Program-made: the position numbers and the translations under genes
Part shown: positions 20,725-29,625 of the stretch, in pieces
How the letters are laid out: every line of letters begins with the position of its first letter
Position numbering within the stretch: position 1 is the stretch's first letter
The notes under the pieces: model-generated
What the model saw: only the letters and a program-made list of their open reading frames with translations
Database searches by the model: none
Told to the model about the DNA's origin: nothing
Assembly: GCF_047308265.1 (NCBI RefSeq)
Contig: NZ_JBKQWY010000004.1
Span: 1 to 64,000, forward strand
Length of the DNA stretch: 64,000 nt
Direction: 5' to 3'
DNA from: Maricaulis sp047308265
GTDB taxonomy: Bacteria; Pseudomonadota; Alphaproteobacteria; Caulobacterales; Maricaulaceae

Positions 20725-22065
20725 ATGGAAAATGCCCTTCACGAACTGATCGAAACCCTGCGCATTCGCCCGTCGGGCGCCCTCATCTCGGCCATGCTGG
20801 ATGAGGCCGGCCGGGCTGTGGATGCCAGCGAGGCGCTGGACTGGCTCAGTGGTTTTGATGGCGTGGCCCAGCAAAGCGAGAGTGTACGCCTGGCCTCGGC
20901 CCGCTTCCTGCTGGAACACGAAAGAGCCGACGCGGCCCTCGCCTGGGCCGATCTGGACACGGCAACCGGCTGGATGCTCCAGGCCCGCGCCCATCATGCC
21001 CTGGGAGATAATCCAGCAGCCCTGGGGCTGTACGAACAGGCACTCGCGGCCGATCCCGAGCTGGAAGACCCGGATTTCCGGCGCCGTATCGCACCCACCG
21101 TGCAGGCGCAGGGCCAGGAGCGAGGCGTTGTTCTCAGCCTGCAGGGCGAGCGGATCGATCAGACCCAGGCCCTGCCGGACATCCCGGCGCAGCCCCGTGA
21201 CCAGGTCACGTTCGCCGATGTGGGCGGTCTGGATGATGTCAAACGCCAGATCCACCGTCGCATCATTGCGCCGATGCAAAAACCCTCCCTGTTCCAGCGT
21301 TTCAAGCGCAAGGCCGGCGGCGGTGTGTTGCTGTATGGCCCGCCCGGATGCGGCAAGACCTTGATGGCGCGAGCGACAGCCGGGGAAGCCGGGGCCAAAT
21401 TCTTCCAGATCGAGATCGCCGAAATTCTCGACATGTATATCGGGGAGTCGGAGAAACGTCTGGCGGCAGCGTTTGAAACGGCGCGGGCTCAAAGCCCGTC
21501 CGTGATCTTCATCGATGAAATCGAAGCCCTCGCGGCAAAGCGCCGGTATGGCGAGAACGACAATCGTGCCTCAGTGGTCTCGACATTCCTGACCGAAATG
21601 GACGGGTTCAGCTCGAATAATCAGGGCGTTCTCATCCTGGCCGCCAGCAATGTGCCCTGGTCGATCGACAGTGCTTTCCTGCGTCCTGGCCGGTTTGATC
21701 GGTCGATCTTTGTCCCGCCCCCTGATCGTGAGGCGCGCAAGGTCATTCTCGACCTCTTGCTCGCAGACCGCCCTGTCGCTTCCAACATCAATCTGGATCC
21801 CCTGGTCGAGGCCACCAGCGGGTTTTCAGGCGCGGACCTTGCCGGCATTGTGGAAGAAGCCTGCGATATCGCCATCGAGGACAGCCTGGAGTCCAACGCC
21901 GTGGAGGATATCTCCGCCCGGCATCTGAAAGAGGCGCTGGGCGAGATCAAACCCTCAACGCTCGACTGGCTGACCCAGGCCCGAAACTATGTGAAATTCT
22001 CCAATCAAAGCGGCTTTTACGACGATGTGGCGGCTTTCCTGGACAAGCATACGACATCGCGATGA
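20725..22065 (+). CDS. AAA+ ATPase with N-terminal helical repeat region
   Basis: A 446-residue protein. Residues 1-150 are helical with TPR-like spacing (A-L-G-D-N-P-A-A-L-G-L-Y-E-Q-A-L). A classical AAA domain follows: F-A-D-V-G-G-L-D-D-V-K, Walker A G-P-P-G-C-G-K-T (205-212), Walker B F-I-D-E-I-E (Asp264-Glu265), and the second region of homology with R-P-G-R-F-D-R, which carries the arginine fingers. This is the Cdc48/FtsH/katanin-like clade rather than the ClpX or MoxR clade, but there is no peptidase domain. It overlaps the next gene by ATGA. I infer an unfoldase or remodelling machine working with the membrane TPR protein downstream; targets are unknown. Confidence 0.85.
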   Translation: MENALHELIETLRIRPSGALISAMLDEAGRAVDASEALDWLSGFDGVAQQSESVRLASARFLLEHERADAALAWADLDTATGWMLQARAHHALGDNPAALGLYEQALAADPELEDPDFRRRIAPTVQAQGQERGVVLSLQGERIDQTQALPDIPAQPRDQVTFADVGGLDDVKRQIHRRIIAPMQKPSLFQRFKRKAGGGVLLYGPPGCGKTLMARATAGEAGAKFFQIEIAEILDMYIGESEKRLAAAFETARAQSPSVIFIDEIEALAAKRRYGENDNRASVVSTFLTEMDGFSSNNQGVLILAASNVPWSIDSAFLRPGRFDRSIFVPPPDREARKVILDLLLADRPVASNINLDPLVEATSGFSGADLAGIVEEACDIAIEDSLESNAVEDISARHLKEALGEIKPSTLDWLTQARNYVKFSNQSGFYDDVAAFLDKHTTSR

Positions 22066-22997
22066 GTGATCTGCGGCAACAAACAGACAGCGGCTATGCA
22101 CTGCTGAACGCACGAAACATTGAGGGAGCGACGCGCGTCTTTCGCTCTGTCCTGGCAGAGGACGCCGAGAATTGGGATGCGCTGGAAGGGCTTGTACATT
22201 GCGCCCTCCCCGAACGACGGGATGAAGCACTGGAGTTGATTTCGCGTTTGCGCCACTTGCGGCCAGACGACCCCTATCCCGATTTTCTCGAAGCACAGGC
22301 TTGGCTGGAATCCAGCAAGGCCAGTGACCGCAAAAAAGCGATTGCCCTGTGTGAAACAGCGTGCGAACGCATGCCCCGGTTTGCCGCCGCCCACCAGTTA
22401 ATGGGTCGGATCTATGCGCGCCATGAACGCCGTGATGCGGCCGAAACGGCCTATCGCCAGGCGTTGAACCTTGCGCCCAATAATGCGCAAATCCTCGCGG
22501 ATCTGTCCTTCCTGCTGCAGCAGATGGGACGACAGCGGGAGGCGGACCAGCTTTCCCTGCGCGCGGTCGAACAAAATCCCAACAGCGCCACCGCTCTTGT
22601 GGCACGGGGCGAGACGGCCTTGCTGAAAGGCGATCTGCGCGAGGCCGAAGATCTGGCGTTAAGCGCCCTTCAACGCGACGCCAATCATGGCGGTGCGATC
22701 ACGCTTCTGGTGTCCGTGAAAGCACGGCGCAATCCGATCATGGGGATCTGGTGGCGCTGGGCCATCTTCATGGACCGTCTGGGCAGTGGCTGGGCCCGGT
22801 GGGGTGTAGTCATCGGGATCTGGGCGCTCTGGCAGGTCTTTCGCAGGACGGCCCTCGCCGATGCGCCCGCCTGGGTCCAGTGGACCGGGCTGGGCCTCTA
22901 TTTCGCCTTCTGCCTGCTCACCTGGTTTGGCCCCATGATCTTTAACCGCATGATCCGGGCAGAATTGCGCAAGGTCCAGATCAAGCCTGGTTTCTGA
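22062..22997 (+). CDS. TPR protein with two C-terminal membrane helices
   Basis: A 311-residue protein coupled to the preceding AAA+ ATPase by a 4-bp overlap. Residues 5-225 are tetratricopeptide repeats (for example A-E-T-A-Y-R-Q-A-L-N-L-A-P-N-N-A and A-R-G-E-T-A-L-L-K-G-D-L-R-E-A). Two hydrophobic segments, near 245-265 and 275-300, put the TPRs on the cytoplasmic face. There is no signal peptide. I infer a membrane anchor or adaptor for the ATPase. A hairpin terminator follows. Confidence 0.85.
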   Translation: MSDLRQQTDSGYALLNARNIEGATRVFRSVLAEDAENWDALEGLVHCALPERRDEALELISRLRHLRPDDPYPDFLEAQAWLESSKASDRKKAIALCETACERMPRFAAAHQLMGRIYARHERRDAAETAYRQALNLAPNNAQILADLSFLLQQMGRQREADQLSLRAVEQNPNSATALVARGETALLKGDLREAEDLALSALQRDANHGGAITLLVSVKARRNPIMGIWWRWAIFMDRLGSGWARWGVVIGIWALWQVFRRTALADAPAWVQWTGLGLYFAFCLLTWFGPMIFNRMIRAELRKVQIKPGF

Positions 22998-23033
22998 CCG
23001 CCACGTCCAGCCACAAGGCTCAGCGCAAAGCAA

Positions 23034-23061
23034 AAACGCCCGACCTCTCGGCCGGGCGTTT
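23034..23061. terminator. Rho-independent terminator
   Basis: Stem aaacgcccg (23034-23042) and cgggcgttt (23053-23061), extended by two more C-G pairs around one mismatch, with a short loop. It lies between the convergent TPR and small exported-protein genes. The minus strand has five T residues after the stem, so it fits best as the end of the minus-strand gene. Confidence 0.75.
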
Positions 23062-23093
23062 CGCGTGTTTGGACACACGGTTAACCTAGGCAG

Positions 23094-23408
23094 TTACTCG
23101 GAACGAGCCGTGATTGTGGCCGTGCCGGCATTGCCCTGATTGGTGGTGTAGCGGGAGCTGAAACCCACCGTGTCGCCGACCTGTTCAAAGGTCACGCACA
23201 GACCGCTTGTGGCGCACAGCTGCTTGCCGGTTTCATCCCAGGTATAGGCTTCAGCCGGTGCACCATTGATGCTAGCCGTACCATTGGAATCGAACACGCC
23301 CACAAAGGTCGTGCCGTCATCGCGAACAAAAGTGATGGTGGTGGAGCTGGCCAGAGCCGGAGCTGCGGCGAGAATGGCGGCAACCGCGCCAAGCAGGATC
23401 TTTTTCAT
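23094..23408 (-). CDS. Small exported protein of unknown function
   Basis: A 104-residue protein with a clear signal peptide: M-K-K-I-L-L-G-A-V then a hydrophobic stretch and A-P-A-L-A before the mature S-S-T-T-I-T. Mature residues are polar, with about 80 amino acids, two cysteines (C-A-T-S-G-L-C) that may form a disulfide, and a beta-rich composition. I do not recognise a family. ATG 23408 follows GGGGAGACGAC; the frame is open further upstream without a plausible start. A GTTAACC sequence lies about 100 bp upstream. Confidence 0.75.
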   Translation of the reverse strand: MKKILLGAVAAILAAAPALASSTTITFVRDDGTTFVGVFDSNGTASINGAPAEAYTWDETGKQLCATSGLCVTFEQVGDTVGFSSRYTTNQGNAGTATITARSE

Positions 23409-23598
23409 TGTCGTCTCCCCAAGAGATACACGTATGGCAAGGCTCGGCGGCGTCTTTTGCACCGTCCCTGCCTGCTTCATCGACCAGCCTTGCTGGTGAC
23501 TGCACGTTAACCTTTTTGGATCGGGAGGCAATGGGGTTTTCGCTTGTGACGCGAATATCCGAAATATGTCTCGCCCCCCATCGCTCGTCTGCCCCATC

Positions 23599-24417
23599 CT
23601 AGAGGTGTGGTGCCCACAACATGGCATAAGCGGCGAACACTCCGAACCCGGTCGCCAGCGCTCCCAGAAAGACGACAGCCGTCATGATCCATTTGAAAGG
23701 GGCAGAACTCAGATCTGTTGCGCGTTGGTAAAGTTCCAGCACGGCCAGCGGCACCAGATAACTTCCGAACGACAAGGCCAGATCCGCCGGGCCATCCAGA
23801 TTGCTGGTGTTTCCCATCGGTCCCTGATTGAGCATGTACCAGCCCATGAGGCCAAGGCGGAAAAACCACACGCCATGGCACACCATATACAGGCGCATGG
23901 CCCAGCGTCGATGCGTGTCGATCTTGCCTTTCATGGCGTAGAAAATGGTCAACAGGGCGAAAAACACGATCAGATGAGCGTTGAGACTCACACCCATCGC
24001 GCCGATATCAGTCAGTCTCACCCCCATCGCCCAGGTCATGACATAGCCACCAATAGCCAGCACCAAGGCCGTCACGACAAACAGTCTCCCCACCCAGCGA
24101 TGCAGGACCGGAACACGGTTGCGGATCTGGGGCGTCAATTGCAGGGCACCGCCCACGGTCATCACGGCCGCCAGGAAGACATGGGTGAAGAACATGACAT
24201 TGCCGAAGACATGGCCATCCACATATCCCGTGATCAGGCCACGATCATTGATTTCGCCATAAGCCCCGCTCAGCGTCTTTCCGCCGTAATACGCCAGAAT
24301 GTAATAGACGAAGATCCATTGCCCGATCGTGGCGACGATAAACCACGTGATCCCCGCCGATTTGAGAGCTTGATGGGCACTAAAGCGCGGAGCGGTGGTC
24401 GCCGAGACGCTGTTCAT
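23599..24417 (-). CDS. DUF2306-type integral membrane protein
   Basis: A 272-residue polytopic protein with about seven hydrophobic segments. Conserved polar sites include G-H-V-F-G-N-V-M-F-F-T-H, L-H-R-W-V-G-R-L-F and N-A-H-L-I-V-F-F-A-L-L-T-I-F-Y-A, then H-R-R-W-A-M-R; this histidine/arginine layout is that of the DUF2306 family. Its function is unknown; the histidines could bind haem, but that is speculative. ATG 24417 has AAGGAA upstream. It is divergent from the membrane AraC regulator, which is a likely controller. Confidence 0.82.
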   Translation of the reverse strand: MNSVSATTAPRFSAHQALKSAGITWFIVATIGQWIFVYYILAYYGGKTLSGAYGEINDRGLITGYVDGHVFGNVMFFTHVFLAAVMTVGGALQLTPQIRNRVPVLHRWVGRLFVVTALVLAIGGYVMTWAMGVRLTDIGAMGVSLNAHLIVFFALLTIFYAMKGKIDTHRRWAMRLYMVCHGVWFFRLGLMGWYMLNQGPMGNTSNLDGPADLALSFGSYLVPLAVLELYQRATDLSSAPFKWIMTAVVFLGALATGFGVFAAYAMLWAPHL

Positions 24418-24496
24418 AACCAGTTCCTTTCTGCATGAATGGCCGGACATCACCGGCGCGCACATCCAGAAAACTGCCCTCAAACCTACCGGTCTC

Positions 24497-24514
24497 GCCG
24501 ATTTGGAAATCGGC
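24497..24514. promoter_or_regulatory. Palindrome in the DUF2306/AraC divergent region
   Basis: A perfect 8-bp inverted repeat, gccgattt at 24497-24504 and aaatcggc at 24507-24514, separated by gg. A longer-range 9-bp inverted pair, gcatgaatg at 24433-24441 and cattcatgc at 24577-24585, flanks it. AraC regulators often bind direct repeats, so this palindrome may instead serve another factor; the operator role is a guess. Confidence 0.35.
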
Positions 24515-24661
24515 CAAAGCCGGTCAGGGGGGATTGCAGCCGCATCAATCCAGCCTTTCACCGGGGCGATCTGCATCATTCATGCGGAGCGGGCGCTTGC
24601 CTTGTGTCCAGCCGACAGGGCATAGAATCAAACACGATGAGTTTTGTGACGAGGTCGCGGC

Positions 24662-25735
24662 ATGCCTGAAATCGCCAATGCGCTGAAGATCCTGATCATC
24701 CTCGCCTGTCTGGCCTGGCTGGGGCGCACACTTGTGAAACGCCAGTCCGGTACGCTTCACCTCAGCTGGGCGATCTTCTGTGTTGGCATGGCGGCTGTGC
24801 TGGCACGCGAGGTCTGGGGGGATGCCCTGGGTGCCGTCGAACCCGCCCTGCGGATCGCAGGGTGTGCCACGTGTGGTCTGTTCTGGGTTGTCGCTCGCGC
24901 CCTCTTCCGACCTGGCGCGCGGATCGGTTTTGCCCAGATCTTCGTGGTGGGCATGATCTTCTTCCCGACCATTTTCGATCAGTTTGTCATTGTGACAGGC
25001 TTGGACACGGTCATGGCCTCAACCATGCTCCGCCTCGACAATCTGCAATTACTGTTCAGCTCAACAGTGCTTGTACTGGCGCTCTGGGAGGCCGTGGCCC
25101 AGGGTTTCACACCGCTCAGCACCAATGAGCAACGCCTGCGCGTCGCCTATCTCGCCAGCGCGGGTCTGTGTATCTCCACCTGCGCCATTGTGCTCGATCA
25201 CGGCGCGGCACAGGATCTCTCACCCGAGCTGGTGGATGCCATCCAGGCGGCCTGTGCGGCGTTGATCATGGTGACACTCACGGCGATTATTCTGTACCGC
25301 GAACGTTTCCCCCTGCCTGTCGGCAAGGCCTCACCGGCTCCCACACGGGCCAACGCCGATGAGAGCGAGATTGAGCTGGGGCTGCGCCTGCGGCGTCTGG
25401 TGAGCGAGGAGCAAGCCTATCTTGACCCCGAACTGAAGGTCGCCGATCTCGCCCATCGACTGAATGAGCCGGAATACCGGGTATCAAGGGCTATTACCGC
25501 CGGGTTGGGCATCCGCAATTTCAACCGTTTCATCAATGGCTATCGCATTGAGGCCGCCTGCGCGGCCCTCGCGGACCCCGACCGGGAGCGTCAATCCATT
25601 CTGTCCATTGCACTGGATAGTGGTTTTGCCTCGATCGGCCCCTTCAACCGCGCCTTCAAGGACAGGACCGGGCAGACGCCCCGGCAGTATCGCTTGAACG
25701 TTCAATCCCAGCCACAAGGCCTGGCTGCGGAATAG
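24662..25735 (+). CDS. AraC-family regulator with N-terminal membrane domain
   Basis: A 357-residue protein. The first roughly 210 residues contain about six membrane helices; the C-terminal hundred form an AraC/XylS DNA-binding domain with two helix-turn-helix units. The first is in V-A-D-L-A-H-R-L-N-E-P-E-Y-R-V-S-R-A-I, and the second in I-L-S-I-A-L-D-S-G-F-A-S-I-G-P-F-N-R-A-F-K, followed by G-Q-T-P-R-Q-Y-R. Such proteins sense a membrane or periplasmic signal and act on a nearby gene; the divergent DUF2306 gene is the obvious target. Confidence 0.9.
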   Translation: MPEIANALKILIILACLAWLGRTLVKRQSGTLHLSWAIFCVGMAAVLAREVWGDALGAVEPALRIAGCATCGLFWVVARALFRPGARIGFAQIFVVGMIFFPTIFDQFVIVTGLDTVMASTMLRLDNLQLLFSSTVLVLALWEAVAQGFTPLSTNEQRLRVAYLASAGLCISTCAIVLDHGAAQDLSPELVDAIQAACAALIMVTLTAIILYRERFPLPVGKASPAPTRANADESEIELGLRLRRLVSEEQAYLDPELKVADLAHRLNEPEYRVSRAITAGLGIRNFNRFINGYRIEAACAALADPDRERQSILSIALDSGFASIGPFNRAFKDRTGQTPRQYRLNVQSQPQGLAAE

Positions 25736-25857
25736 TGGACGCAGTCCGACCGCCCCCATTGGCCGCTCTTCGCCTGCCCTGTTCCCAATTCACACTGACC
25801 TAGAAACACACGGCCCCAGAAATACGCTGTTTCAGAAATACTCTGGTCCAGAATCGA

Positions 25858-25882
25858 AAACGGCGCCCGAAGGGCGCCGTTT
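25858..25882. terminator. Rho-independent terminator (both strands)
   Basis: An 11-bp perfect stem, aaacggcgccc (25858-25868) and gggcgccgttt (25872-25882), with a gaa loop. It separates the convergent AraC and clpA genes. The minus-strand side ends in four T residues, and the plus side in three. Confidence 0.8.
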
Positions 25883-25907
25883 CCATGTCAGACAGGATGG
25901 AAGAGGC

Positions 25908-28214
25908 CTAGACTTCTTCTTCCTTTTTCTTCTTGCGCGGCAGGAGGCGGTCACCCGGCGTGATGTGGAAATCGAGGCGATCCGGATCGGCCGCATCCAC
26001 ATCCACCTTCACCAGCCCACCCTTCTTCAGCTCTCCGAAGAGGATCTGATCCGCCAGCGGCTTCTTGATGTGTTCCTGGATCACGCGCGCCAGCGGGCGA
26101 GCGCCGAACTTGCTGTCATAACCGCGATCCGACAGCCAGGCCGTTGCAGCCGGGGTCAGTTCGAAGGTGACACCGCGATCGATCAGCTGAGCTTCCAGCT
26201 GCAGGACGAATTTCTCGACGACACGGCCGATGACATCCTGACCAAGCGGTGCAAACGGAATGACCGCATCCAGACGATTGCGGAATTCCGGGGTGAACAG
26301 GCGTTCGATGGCCAGATCGGCCTCGTCATCCTTCTTGCCCCGACCGAAACCAATGGCTTCCTTCTGGGCATCGGAGGCGCCGGCATTGGTCGTCATCACC
26401 AGGATGACATTGCGGAAATCGACCTTCTTGCCATTGCTGTCCGTCAGCGTGCCGTTGTCCATCACCTGCAGGAGGATGTTGAACAGGTCCGGATGGGCTT
26501 TCTCGATTTCATCAAGCAAGACCACACAATGCGGATGCTGATCGACGCCATCGGTCAGAAGACCACCCTGATCAAACCCGACATAACCGGGAGGGGCACC
26601 GATCAGGCGCGAGACCGCATGGCGCTCCATATATTCAGACATGTCGAAACGCTGGAGTTCAACACCCATGATGTCCGCCAGCTGACGCGTAACCTCGGTT
26701 TTACCGACACCGGTCGGACCGGAGAACAAATAGCAGCCGATCGGCTTGTTCGGTTCGCGCAATCCGGCCCGGGCCAGTTTGATGGACGTGGCCAGACGGG
26801 TGATGGCCTCATCCTGGCCATACACGACGCGTTTGAGATCTGTTTCCAGGCTCTTGAGCGCCACTTCATCATTCTTCGACACAGTTTTCGGTGGGATGCG
26901 GGCCATTTTGGCGACCACATTTTCCACTTCCTTGACACCGATCGTCTTCTTGCGCTTGGACACCGGCAGGAGACGCATTTGTGCGCCCGCCTCATCGATC
27001 ACGTCGATCGCCTTGTCCGGCAGTTTCCGGTCACCCATATAGCGAGCCGACAATTCGACAGCCGTTTTCAGCGATTCATTGGTGAAGCGAATATCGTGGA
27101 AATCCTCGAAATAGGATTTCAGACCCTGCAGGATCTTGATCGTGTCCGGAACACTTGGCTCAGCCACGTCGATCTTCTGGAACCGGCGCGCCAGGGCCCG
27201 GTCCTTCTCGAAGTGCTGACGGTATTCCTTATAGGTCGTCGATCCCATGCAGCGCAGCCCGCCGGACTGAAGCGCCGGCTTGAGCAGGTTGGACGCGTCC
27301 ATGGCCCCGCCGGATGTGGCACCGGCGCCGATCACCGTGTGGATCTCGTCGATGAAGAGCACGGCATCGTCCTGCTCCTCGAGTTCCTTCACGACCTGTT
27401 TGAGGCGTTCCTCGAAATCACCCCGATAGCGCGTGCCCGCCAGGAGCGCGCCCATATCCAGGGAGAAAATCGTCGTGCGCGCGAGAACATCGGGCACTTC
27501 GTTTTCAATGATCTTGCGCGCGAGGCCTTCCGCGATTGCCGTCTTGCCCACACCGGGATCGCCCACCAGCAGCGGGTTGTTCTTGCGGCGACGCGACAGC
27601 ACCTGGATACAGCGCTCCACCTCTTCATCACGGCCAATGAGCGGGTCGACATCGCCGCCCAGGGCCTTCTTGTTGAGGTTCACACAATAGGCCGAGAGCG
27701 CTTCACCATCCTTGGACGGTTTCTCTTCGCCAGCCGGCTCTGTCCCACGCACGGCGCGTTCGGCATTATCGCCCGGCTTGCGCGCAATGCCGTGGGAGAT
27801 GTAATTGACCGCGTCATAGCGGGTCATGTCGCGCTCGGCGAGGAAATAGGCCGCATGGCTTTCCCGCTCGGCAAACAGCGCGACGAGAACATTGGCTCCC
27901 GTCACCTCTTCGCGACCGGCATTTTGAACATGGATAACGGCCCGCTGGATGACCCGCTGGAAGCCGGCGGTCGGCTTGGCGTCTTCATCATCATCGACCG
28001 TGAGCTCTGTCAGCTCATTATCGACATAATCCGTCAGGGTCGCGCGGAGCTCTTCGAGGTCAACGCCGCAGGCCTTCATCACTGCGCTGGAATCCTGGTC
28101 GTCCACGAGCGCGAGGAGGAGATGCTCCAACGTCGCAAATTCGTGTCCACGCTCATTGGCGTAACCCAGAGCGCGGTGCAGGGAGTCTTCCAGATCGGCA
28201 GAGAAACTTGGCAC
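25908..28214 (-). CDS. clpA: ATP-dependent Clp protease ATP-binding subunit ClpA
   Basis: Hexameric unfoldase that feeds substrates to ClpP and uses ClpS as its N-degron adaptor. The 768-residue protein has the Clp_N double repeat (about 2-145), a first AAA domain with G-D-P-G-V-G-K-T, a second with G-P-T-G-V-G-K-T, and the C-terminal D2-small domain with the P-L-A-R-V-I-Q-E-H-I-K-K motif. Two adjacent GTG codons (28217, 28214) could start it; 28214 gives the family-typical M-P-S-F-S-x-x-L-E, with AAGGA 8 bases upstream. The C-terminus is Lys/Glu-rich. It follows clpS by 4 bp, as an operon. Confidence 0.97.
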   Translation of the reverse strand: MPSFSADLEDSLHRALGYANERGHEFATLEHLLLALVDDQDSSAVMKACGVDLEELRATLTDYVDNELTELTVDDDEDAKPTAGFQRVIQRAVIHVQNAGREEVTGANVLVALFAERESHAAYFLAERDMTRYDAVNYISHGIARKPGDNAERAVRGTEPAGEEKPSKDGEALSAYCVNLNKKALGGDVDPLIGRDEEVERCIQVLSRRRKNNPLLVGDPGVGKTAIAEGLARKIIENEVPDVLARTTIFSLDMGALLAGTRYRGDFEERLKQVVKELEEQDDAVLFIDEIHTVIGAGATSGGAMDASNLLKPALQSGGLRCMGSTTYKEYRQHFEKDRALARRFQKIDVAEPSVPDTIKILQGLKSYFEDFHDIRFTNESLKTAVELSARYMGDRKLPDKAIDVIDEAGAQMRLLPVSKRKKTIGVKEVENVVAKMARIPPKTVSKNDEVALKSLETDLKRVVYGQDEAITRLATSIKLARAGLREPNKPIGCYLFSGPTGVGKTEVTRQLADIMGVELQRFDMSEYMERHAVSRLIGAPPGYVGFDQGGLLTDGVDQHPHCVVLLDEIEKAHPDLFNILLQVMDNGTLTDSNGKKVDFRNVILVMTTNAGASDAQKEAIGFGRGKKDDEADLAIERLFTPEFRNRLDAVIPFAPLGQDVIGRVVEKFVLQLEAQLIDRGVTFELTPAATAWLSDRGYDSKFGARPLARVIQEHIKKPLADQILFGELKKGGLVKVDVDAADPDRLDFHITPGDRLLPRKKKKEEEV

Positions 28215-28218
28215 CACT

Positions 28219-28548
28219 CTATTCCTTTTCCATCGTGCATTGCAGCGGATGTTGGGCCCGCCGCGCCGCATCTAAGACCTGGGCCACCTTGGTTTCGGCG
28301 ACCTCATACGTGTACACACCACACATACCGACGCCGTTCTGATGCACATGCAACATGATACGCGCAGCGTCTTCAGGAGATTTCCGGAAAATCCTCACGA
28401 GGATTTCAACGACAAACTCCATGGGCGTGTAGTCGTCATTGAGTAGCAAAACTCTGTAAAGCGAAGGTTTCCTGGTGGATGGCCGGGTTTTGGTGGCCAG
28501 ACCGGAGCCTTCTTCATAGTCGATATCGTTTTGATTTTCTTCGCTCAT
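28219..28548 (-). CDS. clpS: ATP-dependent Clp protease adaptor ClpS
   Basis: A 109-residue adaptor that delivers N-degron substrates to ClpA. The core has L-L-N-D-D-Y-T-P-M-E-F-V-V, in which the Asn-Asp pair and the Met line the N-terminal-residue pocket, and ends in V-H-x-N-G-V-G-x-C-G-V-Y-T-Y-E-V-A-E-T-K. The first 30 residues are acidic and probably flexible; ClpS uses this arm to stall ClpA. It lies 4 bp before clpA. The start ATG is at 28548. Confidence 0.97.
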   Translation of the reverse strand: MSEENQNDIDYEEGSGLATKTRPSTRKPSLYRVLLLNDDYTPMEFVVEILVRIFRKSPEDAARIMLHVHQNGVGMCGVYTYEVAETKVAQVLDAARRAQHPLQCTMEKE

Positions 28549-28705
28549 CTCAACACGTCATCAATTATGACACTCAATGCGACAACACATTACTTAGGTA
28601 CGGACCCCGGTCGCGGAAAGCCCCGCCCCTGCACCTTCTCGGTTTTAGAATAACACGACTTGACGAGCTATGCGTGATCACGCCAATTTATGTGAATAAA
28701 AAAAA

Positions 28706-28726
28706 GGCCCGGCAAAATACCGGGCC
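28706..28726 (-). terminator. Rho-independent terminator of the phasin gene
   Basis: Read on the minus strand: stem ggcccgg, a 7-base loop and ccgggcc, followed by at least nine T residues. It lies about 30 bp past the stop codon of the phasin gene and is a textbook terminator. Confidence 0.88.
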
Positions 28727-28754
28727 CAGTCGGGGAGGAAAACTGTGTCCGCTG

Positions 28755-29444
28755 TTAGCGGATGGACTGTGCGACCTCGACCGTCGCAGTCAGTCGCTCG
28801 TTCAGGGGCTTCACGGAGTCCTTGAACGTGCCGGCGATCAGCTCAGACGATTTCGTCATCTCAGCCATGTAGGCTTCGAACGATGCTTTGACGAAGTCTG
28901 ACTGGATCTCAAATACTTCTTGCAGGGATTTGGCGGAGCTGACTGCTTTTGTCGCTGCAACGCTCTCATTGACCGAATTTTTGGCATAGGCGATCGCGGA
29001 AGCGTTCACGGCTTCCATGCCCTTGCCGGCAACGGTGGCGGACTCGATCACGGCGTCGACCGTTTCCTTGTTGAAGGAACGGGCGTCTTCCAGGGCTTTC
29101 ATGGCTTTCTCGAAGCCTTCTTTGACAGCCTGATTGGATGCGGTGGTCATGGTTTCGACGGTTTCATTCATGGCAGACCTCGTGTGGGTTTCAGAGTTGG
29201 CAGGCACTGTGGCTTTGGCCGCTGGGGCCTTGGCCGGAGTCGTACGCTTGGAACTCGTTGCCTTCTGGGCACTCTTAGTCTTGGCCGTGGACGCCTTGGC
29301 GGCTGCGGTTTTGGAAACCGCCGGCTTTTTCACACCCGGAGCCGAGGGCTTGCGGGTAGACGATTTCTTGGCAGGGGCCGGCGCCTCGGCCGTCTTCACG
29401 GTCTCGGTCTTCGGCGTTTCAGTCTGATCATTTTGGTCGGACAT
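28755..29444 (-). CDS. Phasin-family protein with Lys/Ala-rich N-terminus
   Basis: A 229-residue protein. The first 85 residues are built from Lys, Ala, Ser, Thr and Pro, in the style of histone H1-like tails, while residues 100-229 form a long amphipathic helix region typical of phasins (F-E-I-Q-S-D-F-V-K-A-S-F-E-A-Y-M-A-E-M-T-K). Phasins coat polyhydroxyalkanoate granules; the basic tail might also tether granules to nucleoid DNA as for PhaF-like proteins. No other granule genes are nearby. GGAAAAACCGATG lies at the start. Confidence 0.85.
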   Translation of the reverse strand: MSDQNDQTETPKTETVKTAEAPAPAKKSSTRKPSAPGVKKPAVSKTAAAKASTAKTKSAQKATSSKRTTPAKAPAAKATVPANSETHTRSAMNETVETMTTASNQAVKEGFEKAMKALEDARSFNKETVDAVIESATVAGKGMEAVNASAIAYAKNSVNESVAATKAVSSAKSLQEVFEIQSDFVKASFEAYMAEMTKSSELIAGTFKDSVKPLNERLTATVEVAQSIR

Positions 29445-29625
29445 CGGTTTTTCCTGCTGCGCTTGCTGTTCGCACTTGCAACATAATGCCGACTCACCCC
29501 CATCGGGTCAAGCGCTTTTTGTGCAGCGCAGCAAAACCCCGATTCTCAAGCGATAAACGCGAATCCAGCGCATTCGCACGACATGCTTAACAGCTTGGCA
29601 ACCGGTCTCACCCACACTGCCCGAC

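Noticed and set aside
23508..23513. GTTAACC before the small exported-protein gene as a CtrA site
   Set aside because: Only a partial half-site, about 100 bp away; the match is too short to separate from chance.
25965..28358. A 797-codon open frame on the plus strand
   Set aside because: It is antisense to clpA and clpS, whose motifs and codon use are clear. Long antisense frames are common at this GC content, and it has no recognisable domain.
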